Translations under genes and position numbers: made by a program
The notes under the pieces: generated by a model
Databases searched by the model: none
Told to the model about the DNA's origin: nothing
The model's input: the letters and a program-made list of their open reading frames with translations, nothing else
NCBI RefSeq assembly: GCF_004359215.1
Contig: NC_090611.1
Coordinates: forward strand, 193,393 to 227,701
Direction: 5' to 3'
DNA: 34,309 nucleotides
Origin: Bremia lactucae
Taxonomy: Eukaryota > Oomycota > Peronosporomycetes > Peronosporales > Peronosporaceae
In this document: in pieces, positions 1 to 8,613 of the stretch
How the letters are laid out: every line of letters starts with the position of its first letter
Position numbering within the stretch: position 1 is the stretch's first letter

Positions 1-563
1 GGCGGTTCAAACGTCTGTTTGAGCCGGGCTTTAAAAGCCTCTAGCGACCCAAAGACGTATGGGTCGCGCAACTTAAGGCCCAATGCCCAAGTTTTGGCAC
101 GACCTGCCAAATTTGATTGAGCGAATGCGACTTGCATTTGCTCGTCGACGATGTGACGCGCCCTTATGGCATCGTCCAACTCGACAAACCATCTCAAGAG
201 GGAATCTTCTTCGACTCCCCTATACTTAGAGATATCAATCTTTAGAGTTTCGGGACGATGCGTTTGCGTCATCCCAGGTACAAGGGTCTGTACCTGTTGT
301 AACCTCAACAGTTCTGCCTGTTGAGAGCCTTGCTGATTCAGCAAGGCTACTTTTTTCTTGTTCTCGTCAAGTTCATGTTGTATGAACTTGGCGATGGCTG
401 AATGGTGGGCATCTCTGTTTAAACTGGACAGCATGGCCAAGATGGCATCGTTCCCTACGGTCGAACTCATTCGTTCGACCGCACTCCTTTCTATGTCATT
501 TAGAAAGGAGTAGCTTTCAGGGGAAACGTGATGCGTATACCCACTATCATCTAAAATGTCCAT
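1..563 (-). CDS. Ty3/Gypsy Gag, N-terminal part, runs off the left edge
   Basis: Read on the minus strand from an ATG at 563, an uninterrupted frame of 187 codons reaches base 1 without a stop. It holds a polar N-terminus, a Q/E-rich helical stretch (QQGSQQAELLRLQQ, about residues 84-97) and a capsid-like segment with PETLKIDISKYRG followed by LLRWFVELDDAI and, later, RAKTWALGLKL. The same motifs recur in the broken gag copies at 9431-9667 and 21733-22112, which ties it to the oomycete Gypsy family. Gag forms the cytoplasmic particle that packages element RNA. The ATG lies 30 bases inside the primer-binding site side of the LTR, as expected for a Gypsy gag. Unlike every other copy in the window it shows no stop or frameshift, so this is the youngest-looking element here. 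The rest (gag C-terminus, pol, second LTR) is outside the window. Confidence 0.85.
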   Translation of the reverse strand, partial: MDILDDSGYTHHVSPESYSFLNDIERSAVERMSSTVGNDAILAMLSSLNRDAHHSAIAKFIQHELDENKKKVALLNQQGSQQAELLRLQQVQTLVPGMTQTHRPETLKIDISKYRGVEEDSLLRWFVELDDAIRARHIVDEQMQVAFAQSNLAGRAKTWALGLKLRDPYVFGSLEAFKARLKQTFEP

Positions 564-592
564 GTTAGAAGAGAGAAATGAGGTCCTTGGAC

Positions 593-611
593 GGACTACA
601 AAGTGCTACCA
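593..611 (-). other. Candidate tRNA primer-binding site of the left-edge element
   Basis: Read on the minus strand this is TGGTAGCACTTTGTAGTCC, starting two bases after the LTR end. It begins with TGG, complementary to a tRNA 3' CCA. Close versions follow the LTRs at 9133 and 21682. I cannot name the tRNA. Confidence 0.55.
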
Positions 612-613
612 GG

Positions 614-1066
614 TGTGACGGGGCACTACGACTTGTACTGCTTCAGTACAAGTCCACTTCGCACTGCTTAAAATGCGAGTGGTGCCTTACGTTAAGTGAC
701 GTACACTAGTTCGTGCAAAGGAAGACTTATATTTAAGATAACTAGCTTAAAGAGGGTAAAATGAAAACTGTATTAACATAATTAAGTGTCTCTCTTTCTA
801 TCTTGTAAATGCGAACTTAATTACAATCTAATACTAAACATGTAATTGAATTTTTATCTTTATCATATCTGTAACACTCTCTTTGATTACTCCTATAGCT
901 GATTAGTCTACGGAATAAATAGGTATAATGGTCTATACCTATTTATGGATAAGAATTCTGAATATTATTACAAAAGTAATATCCTTGCAAATGTTATCTA
1001 CCTCTTAGATAATATATGAATTAACAACCTTTCAGTGTTAATTTCATGTATCGATACACCGTTACA
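614..1066 (-). repeat. 5' LTR of the left-edge Gypsy element (LTR family 1)
   Basis: On the minus strand it starts TGTAACGGTGTATCG (1066) and ends CCCCGTCACA (614), 453 bases, with TG...CA ends and short inverted termini TGTAACG/CGTCACA. It resembles the LTRs at 21258-21682, 30297 onward and 30638-31054 over its length, including the motif pairing TGTACTGAAGCAGTACA near the 3' end. It directly precedes the primer-binding site and gag. Boundaries come from comparison with those copies; the partner LTR and target-site duplication are outside the window. Confidence 0.75.
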
Positions 1067-1113
1067 AATCCATCGTTCAGATCAGCATTTCTACACTTTA
1101 TTTGGACGGACTC

Positions 1114-1193
1114 TATATTTGCTTGTTGCATAATTGGCTTTTATTAGACTGCTAAGGAAGCCTAATAAAAGCCAATTGCAACAAGCAAATATA
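1114..1193. repeat. Long near-perfect inverted repeat (hairpin 1)
   Basis: Left arm 1114-1147 and right arm 1162-1193 are reverse complements over 32 bases, apart from a 2-base TA bulge in the left arm. The loop is 14 bases (1148-1161). Core of the arm: TTTGCTTGTTGCA then ATTGGCTTTTATTAG. Transcribed RNA would fold into a roughly 32-bp stem. Confidence 0.85.
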
Positions 1194-1529
1194 TAATCCA
1201 CCATTTTGACTTGTGCTCTTCATGTTAGTACATTTAAAATTTCTCTGCTGTCCCTGAGTGCGGAAAAGATTAGGATATTTATGCAAGATGAACCAATATC
1301 TCGAGATTTATCAAATTATTTTGCTTACACGTTGCATAGCCGTCCGAAATTCTCATTGCGAATCCTTTTCAAGCCGACCAGAACTCGCGGGTAAGGTTAT
1401 CTGCAGAGCCCTACATTTTCCACTTGCTAAGCAATGACCTTTTTTTTTCTCGACAGAAGAACATTTGCCAGCTGACCAAGCCAAATGGCCTAATACAGAA
1501 GAACACGAGAATATCGTTACAGTTCGCGC

Positions 1530-1597
1530 AATTTGTTAGGCGAAGAATTTCGTACATCGATCTTGATTGATGTACGAAATTCTTCGCCTAACAAATT
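1530..1597. repeat. Perfect inverted repeat (hairpin 2)
   Basis: Left arm 1530-1558 and right arm 1569-1597 are exact reverse complements for 29 bases, with a 10-base loop (1559-1568) in which a few more pairs including G-T could form. Arm core: GGCGAAGAATTTCGTACATC. The arms share no sequence with hairpin 1, but arm length and loop size are similar. Confidence 0.9.
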
Positions 1598-2386
1598 TCG
1601 ACCTCTACTCTGACCACCAAAAACTTTATTAATGGTAATTTGACTATGTGAGAAAAATTCGTTAAGCAAAATTTGATTGCGGTTTAGATCTTGCTGTGCA
1701 GAGTACAGTATGCGCTTTTCGATGACTGGTTCGTTCAGTGACTTTCTCTTTATAAAAAATCACGCCATGATTCTTTTGACGGCAAATTTTGCATTCACGG
1801 ACGATAGGAGCGCGGTAATTATGACAGAAGTACGTTAGCCCCCTAATTAAGGGGAAAAGAGAAATTTCAGCTAATTTACAAACCTAGTCCGTAATGTGGT
1901 TACATGTAGTAAAGAAAGGTATCTGTGCCCCAAAACAAGCCCAAAAGAAACAATCGCGTGCTTCAGGTATCCGACACGTCGGCCCAAGTCATGCACCGAA
2001 AGAAATATATTTCACACCCTCCCTCCTCAAAATGAAAGGCGCGCGTAAACGTAGCAAGGCGGAAAAATAGACTGGCTGCAATGGCTCCCCTAATGTCCAT
2101 AAAAACGTCTGCATGAAGGTATAGTTAGCTACGTTACCGGTCACACTCCATAAAAAAAGCAAGCTCTATTAATAACAGACAATAATACCGTTTTTTTGTT
2201 GTTGCGTCCTACCATTGTCGGCCCGGGGCGGACGGAAGCAGACGACTTCCCGTGGCCATTTCGCAGCCCAATCAGCTAACGCTGTGCACGCGCACCAATT
2301 GGCTGAAATGATAATTAGTGCTTGGACTGTAGAACCAGGTACGAGTTTTGTGGTCAGATGTAGTTTCTCGCCTACTCCCACATCTA

Positions 2387-2402
2387 GCTCATTTCTGCTT
2401 TT
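2387..2402 (+). promoter_or_regulatory. Oomycete Inr-like core promoter element of the HSF gene
   Basis: GCTCATTTCTGCTTTT matches 14 of 16 positions of the oomycete transcription-start consensus GCTCATTYYNCAWTTT. It sits 55 bases before the HSF start codon, a usual distance. The consensus is from memory of the oomycete literature; the match is seen here. Confidence 0.65.
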
Positions 2403-2456
2403 TCTAAACGCAAGCCTTTCAAAGTGGAAGGAAAGAAAAAGAAATAAACTTTCACA

Positions 2457-3317
2457 ATGAGCGATACTAAAATGCGGAAGCGACCGACTTCTTCCGGCCT
2501 TGACAGCCACGCCAATGCCTCAGCCGCCCCTGTTTTCCTGCAGAAAACCTACGACATGATCGAGAGCTCGCCGATGGCGGTCGCGTGTTGGAGCGAGTCT
2601 GGCACGTCGTTTATTATCAAGCTTCCTCGCGAGTTCGCGAAGACCATGCTGCCCCGCTATTTTAAGCACAACAACTTTAGTAGCTTTGTGCGCCAACTTA
2701 ACTTTTACGGTTTTCGAAAGCACAAGAAGGATGAGATTGTAATATCCACCGAGGAAGATAAGAGCAAGAACTGGTGGGAGTTTTACCACGACAAGTTCTT
2801 GAGGGGTCGCCAGGAATTGATGGCCCAGATTCGTCGCAAGACGTACTCGGAGCCAGCGTCTCCCGACCACGAAGAGGTCGAAATTCTCAAGCAATCGGTG
2901 CAGAGTCTTCAGGGTCAGGTCTCTGAGCTAATGGGCCAGCTCTCGGACCTCACAGGTCTTGTTAAGAGTCTTTTGCAGGAGAAGCAGGCGCCGATACCGG
3001 TTCCTGCTCAGCGCGCTCCGAAGCGCTTAAAGCTGAACGAAGGTCCCGTGCCTGTTCCTAGAATGGCCGGGCCTCCTTCGGCTAACTCCTTAACGAAATC
3101 GTACGTGCCACAACTCGAGCAAATGCCCGTGTTGCCCCCGCAGCCTTGCTTAACTCAAGCAAACATAGTCATGGACCCTGTGTCCAAGATCCAGAACCAA
3201 CGGACACGAGAGATGTCTTTGATGGAGTGGACAGAGTCTTACGGCATGGACTACCTGATTAACGACACAGGGCGATCGATGCCGCTGTTTACCGACGACA
3301 TGATGAATTACGAGTGA
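2457..3317 (+). CDS. Heat shock factor (HSF-type) transcription factor
   Basis: A 286-residue protein in a single exon. Residues 25-128 form an HSF winged-helix DNA-binding domain: PVFLQKTYDMIE at the start, the recognition helix FSSFVRQLNFYGFRK at 74-88, and NWWEFYHDKFLRG at 105-117. Residues 140-177 form a heptad-like region (VEILKQSVQSLQGQ...SLLQEKQ) suited to the trimerising coiled coil. APKRLKL (187-193) is a likely nuclear localisation signal. The C-terminus is acidic with aromatic residues (MEWTESYGMDYL, LFTDDMMNYE), which could be an activation segment (inference). HSFs act in the nucleus on nGAAn repeats in stress-responsive promoters. The ATG chosen is followed at once by the domain and preceded by an Inr-like element 55 bases upstream. 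The protein is short compared with animal HSF1. Oomycetes carry many HSF paralogues, so the exact member cannot be named. Confidence 0.93.
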   Translation: MSDTKMRKRPTSSGLDSHANASAAPVFLQKTYDMIESSPMAVACWSESGTSFIIKLPREFAKTMLPRYFKHNNFSSFVRQLNFYGFRKHKKDEIVISTEEDKSKNWWEFYHDKFLRGRQELMAQIRRKTYSEPASPDHEEVEILKQSVQSLQGQVSELMGQLSDLTGLVKSLLQEKQAPIPVPAQRAPKRLKLNEGPVPVPRMAGPPSANSLTKSYVPQLEQMPVLPPQPCLTQANIVMDPVSKIQNQRTREMSLMEWTESYGMDYLINDTGRSMPLFTDDMMNYE

Positions 3318-3784
3318 GTAACTGTAGCTTGTATCACACACGTGAAAAGGCCGGACCCGGCAGAAGGGAAGGTACATCTAATATATATATCGAACGTCAG
3401 CGGCTCGTCGCCCCAAGCATTGCGATTTCTGGGCGGCAGTCGGTTGCAAAAGACGAGATGAGCAGCCTATTGGCTATTTGGGAATCTTTCAGGAAGGAGG
3501 CAAGATTAGGAAACTGATGACAATTAGGGTATCGCCGTTGCATAAAAAAAATACCACGAGCGGGTACATTATCTTGCTTTGATTTTTACTATTTAGCTAG
3601 CATGGATTCCCTCGAATTAATGCCCGTAGATCATGCGTTTCCACCAAAGACGCTTCTTTGCGTACCCCTCTGGAGCTCCAAACTTGCATACACTTAACTC
3701 TGAGTCTTCTTTCAGGTGCATAGCCATCCACAATGTGCCGCTATGCTATTATTCACTGTGCAAAGTATAAATCTATTTTGATAG
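3318..3784. other. HSF 3' flank and unresolved 5' end of the kaptin-like gene
   Basis: No separate gene is supported. An ATG at 3602 opens a 31-codon frame that could be the first kaptin exon (MDSLELMPVDHAFPPKTLLC, with a possible donor at 3662 and acceptor at 3715). Downstream, kaptin-like residues appear in different frames (KSILIATHS in one, then DRCVSILDYKDG in another near 3800), so either small frameshifts or an exon I cannot place lie here. Confidence 0.4.
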
Positions 3785-3794
3785 CCACACACTC

Positions 3795-5209
3795 GTGACT
3801 ACGGACCGATGCGTGTCAATTCTGGATTACAAGGACGGGAGCTACATATTGCAAAAGATCGAGATGGCAGGTCTTCAAACTGGAGAAGAAATTGTAATGG
3901 CAAGTGCTGCTATTGAACGGCCAACTGCAGGTACATCACAAGTCGCTGTTGCGTACGCAACTGAAGAGAAGCTGTACCTGCAAGTATTGGCCATTCCTGA
4001 CAGAGCTCTCGGCAGTGAAGAGACCACAAAACTTATAGACTGTGAAAAGTTTGAGCTTGATTTAGCACCCACTTGTATGTTTAGTGTCCAAGCCACCGGA
4101 CCGAATGGTGATGTCTTCTATGGCGTCATGATGTGCTGCACGGACGCCTTGATGGCGTTCGGATACATTGAGAACGAGGAGGAGACCGAATCTTTAGCTG
4201 AATGCTTCCGTTTAAGCAATGATCAATTCGCAGTATACTTTCCCGAGCTCGCGACGTTTTCGCATACTGTCTTGGCAGTGGATGTCTTTACTTCGCCTGA
4301 GAAAGACCAAGGCTGGGTCGCGTTCGGGTGTGCTGACGGGTACAGCTTAAAGGTGAAACTAAGCCTTTGCTTTACGTAATACTGTTCGTGTACAAATTTA
4401 TTGTAGATTGGCGTGCGTGCTCCATGGACTGATGCATAAAGGTCGCCTTTCCGGCCCATACAAATCAATAGACCTGCATCAGATTGGTCCTGTGACTTCG
4501 ATTGCTCTCTTCCCTAGGCCGATTACACCTACGACGGAAACAGATGGTCGGACTTGGCAGTGTAATGTACTTGTGACGTGCGCGATTGGCCAGGCTGTTG
4601 TCTACGAGGATATATACAGTACTTCCGACCAAGACCAAAAAAGCGAGATGTTGATGGATTCCGACAGCTTTGACTCGATTCTAGCGGGCATCACTGCTGA
4701 CATCGATTTGGTAAGCTTGCGTAAAATTACGTTATTTGTCATACTGACAGGCATCGAATCGTTTGCAGGATGGCGTAGCCGAGCTGATATTAGGAACGGA
4801 CAATCAAGTTACGTTGGCGTACAAAAGGAATGCAGATAAGGATAGCAGCCAAGACGCCGTCAGTGATCTTTCACACGAGGTCGCCGCTGTCGAGTCAAAT
4901 CAGACTTTCACGCCCACTTCATTTGACAGTTCACACAATATCTGGAGCGATACGGAAACGGAGAATCAAGAAACACGTTTACTGGAAATTTCGTTGACTC
5001 GAAGACAGAAGTGGCAGCGATTGCCTCGACCTCAGTGGGATTTGAAGACATTTGGGGTGATTTACAGTCTTTTATGGCGGGACATTAATCACGATGGAGT
5101 GCCTGAGCTGCTCGTCGCTAGTTCTACTGGAATTTATGTGTACGAAGCTGATTCGGACATGGTCATTGATAAACTCAATCGTGTCCTCGCGGCATTGAAT
5201 GTAGAATAA
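3795..5209 (+). CDS. KPTN: Kaptin-like protein (KICSTOR subunit homologue), three exons seen
   Basis: Exons read 3795-4339, 4407-4710 and 4769-5209; introns 4340-4406 (GTACAG...TTGTAG) and 4711-4768 (GTAAGC...TTGCAG) keep the frame and give about 429 residues, close to human kaptin (436). Similarity to kaptin from memory: FPELATFSHTVLAVDVF, then GCADG at the first junction, VLVTCAIGQAVVYEDI, and DSFDSILAGITADIDL joined to DGVAELILGTD. Two FG-GAP-like DxDxDG loops are visible, DIDLDGVAEL (split by intron 2) and DINHDGVPELLVAS. In animals kaptin belongs to KICSTOR, which tethers GATOR1 to the lysosome and restrains TORC1; the same role here is inference. The true N-terminus is not resolved: position 3795 is a GTG inside an open frame and no start ATG joins it cleanly, so the call is 5'-incomplete or frameshifted. 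ITFG2, another FG-GAP KICSTOR protein, is the main alternative. Confidence 0.72.
4340..4406 (+). other. Inferred intron 1 of the kaptin-like gene
   Basis: GTACAG donor, TTATTGTAG acceptor, 67 bases, phase 2. A donor 13 bases later (GTGAAA, 4353) also exists, but using it puts a stop 11 codons after the acceptor, so the first donor is preferred. Confidence 0.6.
4711..4768 (+). other. Inferred intron 2 of the kaptin-like gene
   Basis: GTAAGC donor and GTTTGCAG acceptor, 58 bases, phase 0. It interrupts the first DxDxDG loop between DIDL and DGVAEL; removing it restores the conserved motif. Confidence 0.8.
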
Positions 5210-5721
5210 CTTTTTGGCGCTATTTTGTGACATTTTATATTTGGTAGATATTTCTCTATATCAAAACAATACAAAAACGTCGCATATTTGTAGAAATTGT
5301 GAGGCTCCAAAACAATGAGTTTCAGTGTCCAACTGTAAAGCCGCAAGCTTTTGTCACGTCAGGATTTTGCTTCACTTCGCCGACCGCAATTGTGGGCACA
5401 AGCTTACAACACTGGCTCTTTTTCTGCTGAGCCTGCATTGAAGGAGATTCAGTAGAATAGATGATAATGTCAGACAATTTGTTTGAATTTTCGATAAAGG
5501 TCTGAACCATATCGGACAAGTTATACCAAAAAAATATTATTTTCTTTAGTGACTACGAAGATCAATTTAAGAATGGGATGACGCGTGTTAGCAAGAAATA
5601 CACGCAACATAAACAACTTTTTGAGACTTTCAATATTGCTATAAATGACGGTCTCAATTTTTTCAGATTTGCATGGATTTCCTTACTGCATATTCTATTC
5701 GACAGTATGTAATTCAGCTCG
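5210..5721. other. Intergenic region between kaptin-like gene and MIP
   Basis: AT-rich. I see no RNA gene or repeat. A minus-strand frame (5322-5507 from its first ATG) encodes 62 residues without a recognisable domain. Promoter elements of the MIP gene should lie in the last 100 bases, but no clear Inr match is visible. Confidence 0.4.
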
Positions 5722-8097
5722 ATGCCATCGGTCCAGTCTCGACGACTGTTAGCACGTCACGCGCGCTTTTTGTCCGTACCAGGGACGATAGGTCGCTCTA
5801 ACGTTGTCGGTGGAGGAGAAATTGTGGACCTCTTCTCTGATTCTAAGCCAGGACTCTTTCAGCTACCGAATTTGCACGCTCCGTCCGACTTTCCAAGACT
5901 CACGCAAGACGTAAAGCTGCAGTGTCTTCAGCTACGACAGGAGGTAGAAAACCATCTCAAGTGCAATATCACACTAACAAAATGTCACGGTCTTAGCTAG
6001 CCGTCTCTACAACGGGAATCCAGACGCTGCGTGCGTTGGACGATATTTCTAATGCCATTTGCTCGGTCATTGACGCCGCGGAGCTGTGTCGCAATGTTCA
6101 TCCCATTGAGTAAGATACGAAGTTGGCAAATTTTCGCTGAGAAGTGGAAAAAGTTTTTCTGACGTAAATGCTAATTTGCTTGAATGACTATCAGAGACTT
6201 TCGCCGAGCAGCGAGCAAGTGCTTCACTGAGCTGTCGGATTTTATCCAGAACTTAAACGCTGATAAGAACTTGTACAAATCCATTAAGTCAGTGACCAAA
6301 AATAAAGAGGAAATGAAGAGTTTTAGCGCAGAGCAGAGACGGATGGCGATTCTCCTTCGAAGTGAGTTTGAGCGCGATGGCATTCATTTGTCACAAAGAG
6401 ATCGACAAAGGGTTATCGCTGTGCAAAATGAAATTACGCAGCTTGGGATGGAGTTCCAGTCTTCGATTTCTTGTGCACGAGAATTCGTCGAAGTGCCAGC
6501 AAAGCTTCTTCGTGGCTTGCCATATAGCATTGCGTCTGTATGCGAACGCAAGTGGATGAATCCCAGCGTACTGCGAGTTCCGACTGATGTTTACGTCACG
6601 AATACGATTTTGAAGTGGGTTGGTGACCCCAAAGTCCGACAAAATATGTACATTGCAGCCAATACGTGCACGAAAGATAATCTCTCGGTGCTTGATAACC
6701 TTCGAGCAAAGAGACATGAATTGGCTACACTGTTAGATTTCCCCACATATGCTCACCTGGCAACAAGGTTTGTTACATCGACCAATAGTAGCGTCTTGTT
6801 GGCACATAATCTGATTTCTGTGTGTGCCTCTTTAGTGATCGCATGATTGGATCTCCTGAAGCTGTGCAGAACTTCATCGAAAATATCGCCGCACAGCTTA
6901 TGTCAAAGGTTTGTCAATGTATCGGCCAATGTGTTACTTTTTGCATGACATTGCTTCCCTTTCTGACAGGCGAAATCCGAACGTCAGCTATTGCTGAGTG
7001 CGAAACGAAAACATGAAGGTTCGTCCGTCGATCAAATCTTTATGTGGGATCTACCGTACTACATGGGTATGCTCAAGGCTCAAACCCATCGAATCGACTC
7101 GCACGTCCTCTCGACGTACTTTCCGCTTGAAAACTGTTTAAAGGGGTTGCATTTGCTGTGCTCGTCTTTGTTTGGGCTTGAGTTGAAAGAGATTCCGATG
7201 CTGAATACGAGCGAGACGTGGCATAAAGACGTGGTAAAACTTGCTCTTATACGAAAGAATAAGACGATGGGGTACATTTACTTCGACCTGTATCCACGGC
7301 CAAACAAGTACGCCCATGCAGCACACTTCACCATTCGCTGTGGCAAGCGTCTGAGTGAATCGTCGTACCAGAAACCTATTGTAGCCCTCGTTTGCAACTT
7401 TGCGAAACCTGCGCCGGACAGTCCGTCATTGCTCGCGCACGCAGAAGTCGAGACGCTTTTTCATGAATTTGGCCACGCAATGCACTCGCTCCTGTCTCGC
7501 ACAGAGTTTCAGCATCTCTCGGGGACTCGCGCGACGCTGGACTTTGTGGAAACGCCATCGCACTTGCTTGAGTACTTTGTATGGGACTACCGCGTGGTCA
7601 AAGAATTTGCCCACCATTACAAAACTGGCGAACCATTGCCTCCGTCAATGATGCAAGGGCTGCGTGCCTCAAAGACAATGTTTGCTGCGATGGACACTCA
7701 AACTCAGTGTTTATACTCAATGCTTGATCTTCGGTTGTTTGGAGAGTATCCTCTCCCATGTAACCCTCCAACAACTACGCAATTGCTGCACGAATTGCAA
7801 AACTCGAGCACGCTAGTGCCTCACTTGCGGGATACTTACTGGCATACACGCTTTGGACATCTTATCGGCTATGGGGCTGGATACTATAGCTATCTATACG
7901 CTCGTGTGTTCGCGGCAGATATTTGGTACTCTATCTTTGCCGCTTCAAATGGTCCACTGAATCGTGAAGCAGGTGAAAACTTGTACCAGAAGCTGATGAT
8001 TCACGGTGGTGCTAAGGATCCAAATGAGCTTCTAACCGACATGCTTGGTCGGCAGCCTTCTCCGGCAAATTATATACGCGAGCTACGTATTGACTGA
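5722..8097 (+). CDS. MIPEP: Mitochondrial intermediate peptidase (M3 family metallopeptidase), five exons
   Basis: Exons 5722-5943, 5997-6109, 6195-6767, 6836-6908 and 6970-8097 join in frame into 702 residues (human enzyme 713). The N-terminus MPSVQSRRLLARHARFLS is Arg-rich without acidic residues, a typical mitochondrial targeting peptide. PGLFQLPNL and NVHPIEDFRRAASK match the MIP N-terminal domain. The catalytic zinc motif HEFGH falls at residues 492-496 (base 7462), with the third ligand Glu expected in DFVETPSHLLEYF (Glu 521). GHLIGYGAGYYSYLYARV carries the conserved Tyr-rich substrate loop. MIP removes an octapeptide from matrix-imported precursors after the processing peptidase has cut. 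All motifs needed for activity are present, with no stop or frameshift. The four introns (53, 85, 68 and 61 bases) are GT-AG. M3 relatives such as thimet oligopeptidase lack the targeting peptide and fit less well. Confidence 0.93.
5944..5996 (+). other. Inferred intron 1 of MIP
   Basis: GTAGAA donor and GTCTTAG acceptor, 53 bases, phase 0; joins LQLRQE to LAVSTTGIQTLRALDD. An acceptor 4 bases on (CTAG) would shift the frame and is not used. Confidence 0.65.
6110..6194 (+). other. Inferred intron 2 of MIP
   Basis: GTAAGATA donor and CTATCAG acceptor, 85 bases, phase 2; joins NVHPIE to DFRRAASK, matching the family (HPEPAFREAA in the human protein). Confidence 0.85.
6768..6835 (+). other. Inferred intron 3 of MIP
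   Basis: GTTTGT donor and CTCTTTAG acceptor, 68 bases, phase 2; joins YAHLATR to SDRMIGSPEAV. Confidence 0.8.
6909..6969 (+). other. Inferred intron 4 of MIP
   Basis: GTTTGT donor and TTTCTGACAG acceptor, 61 bases, phase 0; joins AAQLMSK to AKSERQLL. Confidence 0.85.
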
Positions 8098-8613
8098 AAA
8101 ATCTATCGCCGAAGAAGGATAGGAATTATGTCATCTACTGAAGGGAACCAAGCCTGTTTATTACAGCTTTAGCGATGAGCAGTCCAGAGCTGAGGATGCA
8201 ATACGTTGTCATGATTCATACATTATTAAACCGCTGTTATGATATTGTACCGGGTTAAGTAATGGACTGCACCTGAAACCCGTAACCTTCAATAACAAAA
8301 AAACTTTGCTCGCACCCAAGTTTAAATTTTGGGTGACCCGGCCAACTAATTTGGTCCTTCCTGTGGCGAAACTTGAATCAATAATTAACTGTTATAATGC
8401 CGAGCATAATGAAACGTAATTAAGCACATTTCTTATAGCTTTTCGAAAGACTTCATATGAAACAAATCGCAACGTTTTCAATCTCCATCTTGGGGGCTAA
8501 GCTGCTTAGCTTGGTGCTCAATCAAGGACCTCGCTGCAGTTGTGCCAAACGTTGTCGCCTTCCTCCATCTGTACTCCAATATATAAGGCTTTAACAACGA
8601 ACAGGCGGTTGTG
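8098..8613. other. Intergenic: MIP 3' flank up to the next LTR
   Basis: Low-complexity, AT-rich in parts; no open frame with a recognisable domain, no RNA gene and no repeat that I could link to other parts of the window. Confidence 0.4.

Larger units (their letters stand above)
1067..2386. other. Intergenic region between retroelement and HSF gene
   Basis: No convincing gene. The only structures I see are two long inverted repeats (1114-1193 and 1530-1597) and, near 2266-2300, two CCAAT-type pentamers (CCAAT and its neighbour ACCAATTGG) in what should be the HSF upstream region. The short open frame at 1206-1394 lacks any recognisable feature. Confidence 0.5.

Noticed and set aside
1206..1394. 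62-codon frame between the two hairpins
   Set aside because: No start context, domain or composition bias; chance open frame.
4353..4406. Alternative kaptin intron with a GTGAAA donor
   Set aside because: It gives LKIGVRAPWTDA then a stop. The GTACAG donor 13 bases earlier keeps the frame open to the next intron and gives GCADGLACVLHG, which fits kaptin better.
5322..5519. Minus-strand frame of 62-66 codons between the kaptin-like gene and MIP
   Set aside because: The longest version starts at TTG, there is no recognisable domain or promoter, and length is within chance. An EST or conservation in a relative would change this.
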